From: a virus
Direction: 5' to 3' (one strand)
DNA: 22,990 nt
Virus record (IMG/VR): IMGVR_UViG_3300025168_010309
Span: 1-22,990 of that record
Shown: positions 7,301 to 13,351 of the stretch, in pieces
Layout of the letters: each line of letters opens with the position of its first letter
How positions within the stretch are numbered: the stretch's first letter is position 1
Notes under the pieces: generated by a model
What the model was told of the DNA's origin: nothing
What the model saw: the letters and a program-made list of their open reading frames with translations, nothing else
Databases searched by the model: none
Translations under genes and position numbers: made by a program

Positions 7301-10300
7301 TCGCTGACAACGTCGCGTATTTTGTTTATCTGCCCGCTTTTAACCTTAACGCCAGTGATGTTTGTGTGCGTAATAGGTGCTTTGGTTTTGCCTTCTGTGC
7401 CAGCAATAGGCTGACTTACATACGCTCCTACGCTTCTGTTATTATTAACCAGGCCGCTTGTAAAACCTGCCCCTGGGAAAAGCTTGTCTAACGCTTTTGG
7501 AAGATTGGTTTTTTCGTCTGGGCCTGCTTTAAAAGCAGCTCTTAATATTCCTGCGTCATGCTTGCCGATAAACAGCGGCGTTCCGCTTCGGCCAGCAACG
7601 CCACCAAACTTTATAACTACTCCAGGTGTTTCTAATGCTTTTCCGTCACGGTCTTTGTAAGTTAATTTCGCAACCCAGTTTGCGTCACCGCCAGCTTTTG
7701 CATACTGTCCTTGTGTGTACGATCCGTTAGCCCATAAAACAAACGCTTGTTGACGACGAGCCTTTTTTTGCCGTGGGGTGGTCCCCATTATTTCGTCGTA
7801 CTTATTAATTACGTCTTGCGCTTTATTCTTTCTGTTGTCGGCAAATCGTTGTAATTCAGCGTGCTGTTCCGATGTCATCCTAACTGGATTGTATAAAGGA
7901 AGAGAAGCATTGGGTGACGCAGCAGTCCCTACCTCGAAGTTCTCATCATTCGCGGGAACGGTTATGTTTTCCTGCGGCCCAAAGGTTTCAGTTTTAGTAG
8001 TTACATCTGTTTCAATTCCCACAGACTTGTAAAAATCTGCGGCGTTTTTCGGGGACGTTCCACCCGTAAATTTGGACAAAAAACTTAACGCATCTTTTTC
8101 GTTAACTTCAGAGGGCTGCTTACCATCTAAGTCTCTATCAATTACACGCTGGCGAAGTGCTTCATGGCCTTCGCCGCCCTTTTTAATAAAGCTGTCTGGG
8201 ATTGCTGCTGAACCTTCTAATATTTCGTTTGCGTTTTCTATAGCTTCGATGAGCGCTGCTTTTCTCATCGTCCCAGCGTTCTTAATACCAAGCTCTTTAG
8301 CTATCCCTTTAAGCTCGTTGACATTCATAGCGTCGAGCTTTGGATCACCTTCGGTTGGCCCTGGTGCAGCCTCAGTGGGGGCGGGCTGTTCTTGTGGATT
8401 GAACTCAACTATTTGCGAATGTCCAAAAACTCGCCGCAACGCTCTTACGTCTTTAATTCCTGCGCCTTCATCAAAATCTCGCAGCTTGCGAACATTCACA
8501 ATGACTCCATCGTGTCCCCGTTTAGCAAGCACAGACCGTATTTTTCTTAATGCCATCGCCCAGTCAGAAGCAGGTGCCCCTTTGTCTGGGATGTTTATTT
8601 GTCCAGCTAGTTCAGCAAGTTGTTCGTCTGACTCAAGAACATATGGGTTTTCAAGCGTAATGTTCATTTCGCTTACATTTGGCCCGTAACGCTTTGCGTC
8701 TTTTTCTGACAACGCAGTGTAACGACCTTTCCCTAACGCTGGGCCTTCTACTCCCTCGGCGTACACTGATGACTTGTCAGTACGTCCTTTGCCGTGAAAC
8801 GTAGTAAAAGATGTTGGCTGACCAGTTTTGACGCCTCCCCATATGTCTGGTGTCGCACCAAGCTCGGCCATGCTTTGGCCTTCAATTTCATCCATGCTCA
8901 GGATTGGCTCGGCTTTAACAACGTCTGCTTTAGGTGTCGGCTGAGGTGTGGGTTGCGGAGCAGGCTCTGGTGTTGGTTGCGGTGTAGGTGTGGGTTGAGG
9001 AGTAGGTTCTGGAGTGGCTTCAGCGTCTTTAGGAAGGAAGCCAGCTTTTTGTAGCTCTTTAGTTATCGGGTTTTCAAACTCTATCCCTGCGTCAACAAGT
9101 GTTCCTATAGATTGAATCAACTGACGCTGGGGAAATTCAAAAATTTTGGCCCATCTTGGGTCTGTGAGTATAGCTTGAACCGTGTCGCCGGTAATGTTTT
9201 CAAGCATTCTTACTAACACTTTTGCTTGAAGCTCGCTAAGAGTACCGTCTTCAATTGCATGATTTATGTTAGGTATTATTACTGCCGCCGAACCGTGCTT
9301 GTTTTTGTCATTGTCAGGCAAAAGATTTTTATTAACTATATTGAGAGCGTCCTGGGTTTTTTTATCTGTAGCGGGTGCAGGCGTTGGTTGCGGAGTAGGC
9401 TCTGGGGTAGGTTCTGGCGTGGGCTGGGGCGTGGGGTCTGGGGTTGGTTGAGCAGGGCCAATAGCAGCCTGCCTCTTTTTGGCTATAGCAATTCGTTTTG
9501 CTATCTCATCTCTCTGTTTAATATCATTTTGCAGTCCTTCGTCCGTTGCAATCCCTTCAACATAATCATTATCACGATAACTTTTTTCCGATGATTTAAT
9601 ACTTTCTTCTAATTCATTAAATTCACGTTCAGCTTCTGTTATAGTTGCAGGCCAACCTCCAAACTCATCGGGAATAAGGATTTCTATTCCTTTAGGGCCA
9701 AATCGCCCGGACGCATCTTTGCTCGACCTTCCTTCTGTACTAACTCCGCTTTCGTCGAATCGCTGAAGGTCTTCGGCTCCACCTTTAATGGGCGCTTCTG
9801 TAAACCCAAAAGTGTCGTGTTGTTTTTTATCAAACGAGTCAACTGTTTCGGGGGTAATGGCAGGTACAACTTGTACCCCGCGTACTTCGTTCAGTGCTTT
9901 CTGCTCTGCTTCTTGCTGGTTAGCTGCTTGAACACTAATCACTCTCTCACGCCCGTTGTGCATAACTGTTACGGAATGCCACCTTGGTGCATTACGAAAA
10001 GCGTTTAAACGCTCCGCAAATGGACGCAATGAATCAGCAAGCTGTTGCCGTTGAGGACCGCTTAACTTACCGCCAGGAAGTATTTTTGCCAGCTTTGTTC
10101 GAGTAGGTGAATTAACAAACTCAAGCACGCCGTCAGGGTTAGACATCATTATTGCTTGGTTCATTAGGAATGATGTTTTGCCGAAATCCTTTAACTCTTT
10201 TGTAACTTGATTTTTTATTTGGCGGTTGAACTCAAACTGATTTATTACTGCGCCTTGCGCACTCACCACTTCACCAAAGCCAGCACCAATGACTGCACCT

Positions 10301-13300
10301 TTAATGGCTTCTGACACGGCTGTTGTGATAGCCGACTTAGACATTCGCTTGTGGTCAATGAAGTAACCAGCGGCTATAGACTCACCTATAGCAGTCAACG
10401 CTTCTTGCCAAGCTTCACTAGCTACTGTCGCAGGTAGTAAAGTAAGTGACGCCATTCCCTGTCTTACAGCGGACTTCATTACTCCAGAAACTGGACCTTT
10501 AGTTCCTAAGAAACCTCCAGGTTTAAAGTACCGAAGAATACCTTCACTACCAGGAATAATCTTTCCTAAATTTGCTGCCATTACCATCGGGGCAGTTTCA
10601 GCCATTGCCAACAAAACACCGTAAGCTACTGAATGCTCCTGGCCGTGACCTGCTTTGCGTGACTCTAGGTAGCCATCCCCAAACGACGTTGCACCAGCCA
10701 ATGCTGTAACGCCGCCCATGCTCTTCATTACAGGAGCCAGATTGCCTGTAATTGCTGCTGCTAAAAGAAACGACATAGCGTTTCGGGCAGGCGCAGATAT
10801 TTTTGCAATGTTAGGGGAAAGAAATTGCTTTTCTAATTCTTGTACAGCAATGCTGTGATTGTCGATGAGTTCTTTAAAGCGAAGTCCGGCAGTTTCTGCC
10901 CCTGGAACTCCAACAGCGCCAGCAACACCGTATACAGCCGTACCAAGCATTCCAACAGCTTCTTGGCTAACAGACAACGACCACAGTGCAAATTTTGAAA
11001 GAGAACCTCGTTTCGGCATGTTTACCATGTCGGCAATATGCAAAGCTAATTCTTTACCCCGAGATGCTTCCAGCTTGCGTAGCGCTAAAACGTAATCTTC
11101 TTTGCTGGTTTTTTGAAGCGACAACTGCTTAACAACTTCTTGATCGCCTTTATGTTTAAACTGGTCGTAAACAATAGACGCTAATTTAGCACGCGCTGTC
11201 TGCCAATTAGTATCGATATGAAACTTTTCAAAAACTTCATCGAGGTCTGTTACAGAACCCCAGTAACCTTGTTTTTCTAAATGATCCCTAAGCCTGGAAT
11301 AAGATTCAGCGTTAGCTTTTCTTTGTTTGGCAGCTTTAGATAATATTTTAGAGCGTTCGCTTTCCGGTATAACGTCTAGCTTATCTTTTATGAATCCTGG
11401 TAAAAAATTAGCTTGGTCGATTATGTATTCTATTTTGTTTATGTTGTCTAACGCACCTTCGCCCAGCGTTTCTGGTTGCGCACCGCGACGGTCAGCTTTT
11501 ATGAGGTTTGCTTGGGAAGCGGCAAGCTGCTGATCGAACTTATTTAATGTAATTTTGGCTTGTGTTGTGTGTTTAAAAGCATGATCAATTAAAGCGTTTA
11601 CTTTTTCGTCGGTTAACTCGGGGTGGTTTGTTTTTAAGAAGTGGCCTAAGTATCGGCGCTTTTCTTCTTCAGGTAGTTCAAATAACCGTATCTCTTGTCC
11701 GTTTTCTAAAACAATTGCTTGGCGATTCTGAATGTGATCCATCATCACTTGGCGAATTTGAAACAGCGGGTTTTTAGCCTGGCTTTCAAACCACTGCTTA
11801 CGCCGCTCTGCATGCGTTTTTTGTAGCTTTTCGTAAGAACTTGGGCCTTCAAACGGAACGGCTGTTCCTCCGTACCCTGGAGTAACTGCGTGCATTAACT
11901 CAGCCAGAGCGTTTATGCCATGCCGAGCGCCTTCCATGCCTTTGTGTCCGAGACTTTCGTACCACGGCATGTCATCGCTAATGTCTTCTGAAGGTCGTCC
12001 TCCGACGCGAGGATCGTATTCGCCTCTCGCTGTATCTACGGGATCAGTTTCATAATCTCGGTCAACTAATCTTGCTTGGCTATCAACCCAATCTCTAGCT
12101 TGTGCCTCTCTACCCTCTGACAGTGCAAAACCAATTTCGTCAAACTTCCGTGACTTTCGCGGACCAGGGTCTTTCCTAGCCATTTGCCCAAGACCCATAA
12201 GAGACGCGCTGGTAGGATCAAGTCCTAGCATTTCTTCCGCACCAGCCGCTAGCACATTGGGATCGACAGCGATGTCTTGACGCCGCTCTTCGCGTGCTTG
12301 GTTTAGACGAGCTTCTTGCTCGTTATGCTGCTGTCGTTGTTGCTCTAAATACACCTCGGCATCAGGACGAGGTTGCCCCGCAGCCCTAGCGTCTGACCGC
12401 TCCCATTCTCCGTCAAGCCTTGCTTGAATGCGGCTTAACCGTGTTCGCCTGTCGCGTCTTTGGTTGATTAACTCGCTAAACGCTCGCCCTTCAATGCGGT
12501 CGCTCCACGCAGCGCCTTCAACCAATGGGTTTTGGGTGTACCACGTTTTGAAACCTTCGTGCAGGTTTTGACCGTGCAACTCAGGAAGTTCATGCGCAGA
12601 ATACCTGCCAAGCTTTTCGTCGGTGTATTTATCAAGAAGCTCATCAACTATTTTAATAGCGTCAGGGCTAGTGAGAATTGCCTGCTTTCTTTGTTTTTCA
12701 AAATCTTTTTGTTTGCGAACGCGCTCGTCTCTTATCTGAGATTCTTCTTCTTCTTTAGAATGACGAGCAGATTCTGCTTGCTGAATAATTCTGCCAGTGG
12801 GCGTGTTCTCTGCACTGCGGTTAGAAAACCCCATGTACGGTCGCTCATCCAATACTTGAGGAGCCCGAGGTCGTTCTGGTACTCCGGCATCTTCTTGGCT
12901 GGGTTGATAACCAAATTGTTTTACAAACTGTTCTTCGGTGCCGCCTTGTTGCTTCCAGCTACCAAGATGCTTTTTGTATTCTTTAACGCTTTCCATCCAC
13001 TGGTCCATAGCGGATGACCAGTTCCTATAAGCGTCTGTTTGTTGTAGATTTTTTTCGGCTTCTTTTTCCCTTTGGTAGCGTTCTCGTTCAAGCTGCCGCA
13101 TGCGTTCATTTTCTTCTTCGTTTAAAAGAAGATTTGTGAACTCAGTATTTTCGCGGTCATAGACAACTGGTTGCGCGCGTTCTATTGGCGCGCCGCCTGG
13201 AACCGGAATAGGTTCTGTTAAATCAGCAACCGTAGGTTCGTCGAAAAGAGAATCTTGGTGGGGTATATTAATCCCCTGCTCTTGAAGGGAAGGTACATAG

Positions 13301-13338
13301 ACTTCCTGTCCCTGAGCATTTCTTACAATGCGTCCCAT
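1621..13338 (-). CDS. Giant multidomain polyvalent protein, 3905 aa
   Basis: One uninterrupted frame of 3905 codons. In order: a charged, Gln/Arg-rich helical N-terminus (1-700); a hydrophobic Gly/Ala-rich region (about 785-1035); a Pro-Thr linker (about 1295-1322), a short domain and a second such linker (about 1440-1470); an ADP-ribosyltransferase-like domain (about 1510-1648); a SAP/Rho-N-like module (about 1665-1708); an unknown domain (about 1760-2090); a second SAP-like module (about 2104-2143); a ParB-like domain (about 2235-2320); a second ART-like domain (about 2405-2525); a possible third SAP-like module (about 2661-2690); an HELGH zincin (about 2745-2910); and a long helical C-terminal region. 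This is the layout of phage polyvalent proteins, which are delivered with the DNA. The ATG has AAAGG ten bases upstream. Its stop overlaps the peptidase start by 11 nt. Most domain calls are by motif. Confidence 0.85.
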   Translation of the reverse strand: MGRIVRNAQGQEVYVPSLQEQGINIPHQDSLFDEPTVADLTEPIPVPGGAPIERAQPVVYDRENTEFTNLLLNEEENERMRQLERERYQREKEAEKNLQQTDAYRNWSSAMDQWMESVKEYKKHLGSWKQQGGTEEQFVKQFGYQPSQEDAGVPERPRAPQVLDERPYMGFSNRSAENTPTGRIIQQAESARHSKEEEESQIRDERVRKQKDFEKQRKQAILTSPDAIKIVDELLDKYTDEKLGRYSAHELPELHGQNLHEGFKTWYTQNPLVEGAAWSDRIEGRAFSELINQRRDRRTRLSRIQARLDGEWERSDARAAGQPRPDAEVYLEQQRQQHNEQEARLNQAREERRQDIAVDPNVLAAGAEEMLGLDPTSASLMGLGQMARKDPGPRKSRKFDEIGFALSEGREAQARDWVDSQARLVDRDYETDPVDTARGEYDPRVGGRPSEDISDDMPWYESLGHKGMEGARHGINALAELMHAVTPGYGGTAVPFEGPSSYEKLQKTHAERRKQWFESQAKNPLFQIRQVMMDHIQNRQAIVLENGQEIRLFELPEEEKRRYLGHFLKTNHPELTDEKVNALIDHAFKHTTQAKITLNKFDQQLAASQANLIKADRRGAQPETLGEGALDNINKIEYIIDQANFLPGFIKDKLDVIPESERSKILSKAAKQRKANAESYSRLRDHLEKQGYWGSVTDLDEVFEKFHIDTNWQTARAKLASIVYDQFKHKGDQEVVKQLSLQKTSKEDYVLALRKLEASRGKELALHIADMVNMPKRGSLSKFALWSLSVSQEAVGMLGTAVYGVAGAVGVPGAETAGLRFKELIDNHSIAVQELEKQFLSPNIAKISAPARNAMSFLLAAAITGNLAPVMKSMGGVTALAGATSFGDGYLESRKAGHGQEHSVAYGVLLAMAETAPMVMAANLGKIIPGSEGILRYFKPGGFLGTKGPVSGVMKSAVRQGMASLTLLPATVASEAWQEALTAIGESIAAGYFIDHKRMSKSAITTAVSEAIKGAVIGAGFGEVVSAQGAVINQFEFNRQIKNQVTKELKDFGKTSFLMNQAIMMSNPDGVLEFVNSPTRTKLAKILPGGKLSGPQRQQLADSLRPFAERLNAFRNAPRWHSVTVMHNGRERVISVQAANQQEAEQKALNEVRGVQVVPAITPETVDSFDKKQHDTFGFTEAPIKGGAEDLQRFDESGVSTEGRSSKDASGRFGPKGIEILIPDEFGGWPATITEAEREFNELEESIKSSEKSYRDNDYVEGIATDEGLQNDIKQRDEIAKRIAIAKKRQAAIGPAQPTPDPTPQPTPEPTPEPTPQPTPAPATDKKTQDALNIVNKNLLPDNDKNKHGSAAVIIPNINHAIEDGTLSELQAKVLVRMLENITGDTVQAILTDPRWAKIFEFPQRQLIQSIGTLVDAGIEFENPITKELQKAGFLPKDAEATPEPTPQPTPTPQPTPEPAPQPTPQPTPKADVVKAEPILSMDEIEGQSMAELGATPDIWGGVKTGQPTSFTTFHGKGRTDKSSVYAEGVEGPALGKGRYTALSEKDAKRYGPNVSEMNITLENPYVLESDEQLAELAGQINIPDKGAPASDWAMALRKIRSVLAKRGHDGVIVNVRKLRDFDEGAGIKDVRALRRVFGHSQIVEFNPQEQPAPTEAAPGPTEGDPKLDAMNVNELKGIAKELGIKNAGTMRKAALIEAIENANEILEGSAAIPDSFIKKGGEGHEALRQRVIDRDLDGKQPSEVNEKDALSFLSKFTGGTSPKNAADFYKSVGIETDVTTKTETFGPQENITVPANDENFEVGTAASPNASLPLYNPVRMTSEQHAELQRFADNRKNKAQDVINKYDEIMGTTPRQKKARRQQAFVLWANGSYTQGQYAKAGGDANWVAKLTYKDRDGKALETPGVVIKFGGVAGRSGTPLFIGKHDAGILRAAFKAGPDEKTNLPKALDKLFPGAGFTSGLVNNNRSVGAYVSQPIAGTEGKTKAPITHTNITGVKVKSGQINKIRDVVSDIIDKDVATTIAMTREKGGTWIREAIDLAIAQDEGTELTATQKNLVDAAAKVRPKSFFQAALDSRKAKGDRKRTEKENQINRRAKFTETKEQLEGKTKNELKEIAKDLGVRTTGNKPDIVNRILDAVAEAKSPIGIDPPPGPSVPPPKQEAREAVERDLSTRADEAAAQSATDLRNVMDKATPTEAAEGVLVRSRQTNKDGDKYFTDEAFEETGAFSHGSRSAIVYMSPEQFLQLADDVKTPDKTKTATVSSVMSGSQQFDQIPLLEFDHDGKGNAVVTSHEGRHRALALIKQGVTSMPVNLRSIQGRRDSTTPGDAIVWTKQDEGNWDKLTGTWPSTLQGQDNRHTVPFPVRDLRAQAPTEAAEGPIDVSGIDVSTPEQRADESVKMEIADKINAGVVYRGAREGNPQKLYSGKGNYFISSESFAKTYGKTAAWNVTIENPLIVSEQEWMELTQVDPKALDRLFDNNEDQALMAEQTGVEYNPIDSVVYIAKSSGGRKGISTNVVVYIPPSNQTNQPSPKLDKSEKRKTSINSVPIVDLGKITPSQMAELESTGKLELEDRVLTGKPSAKLKAIWEKISAPTPTEAATEQKEKRSRLNKFKTSFYKVVAMYVQDGKSLDEAIQKVKERYGNLDPAKVYEKELEWAGALDDSALKVEAKIRGIDTKGKTKAQIQMAVAKSVTKNVLRSIKTAEADTRKKFEGFKTASGMDKSAPLQARPQTTVLPRIKVSPLPFPEGQTPPTPGSVIATVDVGRTPIKAKTKKNVLGSYQPRTGQIKIKYGGDLDTAAHELGHYVDDATQIGSELIKVDKYPSTVTHADGTIEDVEIEIMDFSDEAKGMLEEIMNFAAYGSIQATGPQSKQDYVVGEAIAEWIRAYLVNPDATLDQAPTFSKFILDRLKSRAPEALQKLENFGNKIRQHAGLSGIDKTIANVKFEGFGGNKESLIKLALNNTAHFAQEIVTRIKSETGHEFNPGLYSKLQVWFGDNLDPALHAIDVLKARRGGVVNPLKDPEMLIRNLKGQMTQFEDQLLHGPIDWEAWNKGKGIVRLGSAQGVGNLEYLFAPFDFTTEETFQRDLERVHAFMISERHIERSEVIDKKALEELFEDIDLIVAELELAVNSHKEDGTEIPQELADETKLYTEAFMEATQAVADAKFGEGKYMEGLRIIYFKLGEEAVGKKAKRMINANNIKRNKMVGSGGGLVGDLDVSQQALDEINALPSKDIARLKEAAKRYRAFADATILKPLLHFGRISQEQYDKIKEDNQFYVTMQRVLDENNLVFADTIDLKSRSSVTSTKEVIKRFFGSTEPVSNIYVSMLQMGQIAQYEAQRNNALAMMVGLAMGDPRGMYEGVPVDLAQIMRRTEKGDANAVKIVIKGEDTFWQFHADIKEAFDNMAPAAPLPWFLTVQAKLLRNTITYFPAFMARNIIRDTFTRPQLTHVGSQLRDVAKAAKGSLTGADADLASEFMLGGGGQFGHYLKSRIDYATHLHHLTGNLVKEKNVMVLTKQGLENAWNRYQKLAEGSEQLNRMAEFKVAKKKALDMGLSESDAILYASYQARDLLDFAVSGSFTKLVNQMIPFTNAAVQALRRTAGRVRKHPGAFFKAWLKYSLVPELMVYAWNMSGSEEERDEYRQLPAWRKDLYYNIRVAPNVWIAIPKPYELGAAATGVTRFIDYVSGGATGKQASEGYLTNLATSFSPVDPSLLMRGPYKTWIDVADNIDSFKGRAIVPPYEKRLDVSKREGTERASGVGRLIQSLSIDKIDARNVDHLIVGIFGSTGRAVVEVSNMNKGNNFNNWGRTVGLFTGIVRDGGGTSARDIQFVVDWANRNGHTQKKSYKEFRQMWADYYEAPNNKRRQAIARQILAKARGVRAAIEHRLPPDDPFSEFPIWLKNDQ
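4609..5106 (-). other. Zincin-like metallopeptidase domain of the giant protein (residues about 2745-2910)
   Basis: HELGH at residues 2801-2805 follows a strand ending IKIKYGGDLDTAA, as the edge strand precedes the HExxH helix in zincins. A later GEAIAEWIRAY helix (about 2877-2890) offers a Glu as third zinc ligand. All three expected elements are present, so an active peptidase is plausible. It may process the giant itself, other virion proteins or host proteins. Confidence 0.7.
5540..5555 (-). repeat. 16-nt junction repeat, copy 4 (PTEAA linker)
   Basis: Identical 16-mer between ART-like domain 2 and the segment that leads to the third SAP-like module and the zincin. Confidence 0.85.
5764..6126 (-). 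other. ADP-ribosyltransferase-like domain 2 of the giant protein (residues about 2405-2525)
   Basis: The domain is paralogous in appearance to ART-like domain 1: VVYRGAREG (Arg2413), then GKGNYFISSESFAKTYG, a strand ending VTIENPL, and a last strand VVVYIPPS. The first motif carries Arg where domain 1 has His, and Tyr2520 lies where domain 1 has Glu1645. It may use a different catalytic class or be a non-catalytic binding copy. Confidence 0.55.
6212..6227 (-). repeat. 16-nt junction repeat, copy 3 (PTEAA linker)
   Basis: Identical 16-mer between the ParB-like domain and ART-like domain 2. Shared identity with copy 2 spans 6205-6227. Confidence 0.85.
6379..6636 (-). other. ParB/sulfiredoxin-like domain of the giant protein (residues about 2235-2320)
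   Basis: The domain begins IVYMSPEQFLQLADD and contains SHEGRHRALALIKQGV followed by MPVNL. In ParB-N-fold proteins a Gly-x-His-Arg(x)-Ala helix followed by a 'PV' strand forms the nucleotide-binding core. The spacing here is compatible. It could be a nucleotide-binding, nuclease or modifying domain; activity cannot be read off. Confidence 0.5.
6743..6758 (-). repeat. 16-nt junction repeat, copy 2 (PTEAA linker)
   Basis: Identical 16-mer just before the ParB-like domain. The identity with copy 3 extends to 23 nt (6736-6758), so these two copies are the closest pair. Confidence 0.85.
8366..8381 (-). repeat. 16-nt junction repeat, copy 1 (PTEAA linker)
   Basis: GCAGCCTCAGTGGGGG on the plus strand, identical in all four copies. 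It encodes a Pro-Thr-Glu-Ala-Ala linker between ART-like domain 1 and the first SAP/Rho-N-like module. Confidence 0.85.
8395..8811 (-). other. ADP-ribosyltransferase-like domain 1 of the giant protein (residues about 1510-1648)
   Basis: The domain shows an HG motif (TFHGKG, His1515), then GKGRYTALSEKDAKRYG, a strand ending NITLENPY, a RGHDGVIVN strand and a closing SQIVEFNP with Glu1645. This order (first-strand H/R-G, G-x-Y, 'A--YG', 'NP', then the last-strand 'QI-E/F-P') is characteristic of ADP-ribosyltransferases found in polyvalent proteins. Targets are not visible. His1515 and Glu1645 are candidate NAD-binding and catalytic residues. Confidence 0.65.
8930..9022 (-). repeat. Pro-Thr linker repeat 2 in the giant gene
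   Basis: This is a second run of the same unit (PEPTPQPTPTPQPTPEPAPQ), placed just before the first ART-like domain. With linker 1 it brackets a segment of about 120 residues, suggesting a removable module. Confidence 0.8.
9370..9455 (-). repeat. Pro-Thr linker repeat 1 in the giant gene
   Basis: The minus strand encodes a run of Pro-Thr-Pro-(Glu/Gln/Asp) units (PTPQPTPEPTPEPTPQPTP). It separates the Glu/Lys-rich N-terminal half from a short globular segment and is probably an extended, protease-resistant spacer. Confidence 0.8.
10234..10986 (-). other. Hydrophobic Gly/Ala-rich region of the giant protein (residues about 785-1035)
   Basis: Several stretches are long and apolar enough to enter a membrane: AVGMLGTAVYGVAGAVGVPG, SFLLAAAITGNLAPVM, YGVLLAMAETAPMVMAANLG and KGAVIGAGFGEVVSA. 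They are separated by short charged loops. In ejected virion proteins of short-tailed phages such segments may help DNA cross the envelope. That role is inferred here; they could also be a packed hydrophobic core. Confidence 0.5.
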
Positions 13339-13351
13339 TAAAATTTAACCT

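Noticed and set aside
5540-8381. The 16-nt repeats as a CRISPR array or a phage promoter series
   Set aside because: Spacing is irregular (about 530 to 1600 nt), all copies are in frame and encode the same linker, and no promoter-like AT-rich element accompanies them.
8072-8689. Plus-strand open frame of about 200 codons inside the giant gene
   Set aside because: Ser/Ala/Pro-rich antisense shadow with no ribosome site or recognisable domain; the minus strand encodes ART-like and SAP-like motifs here.
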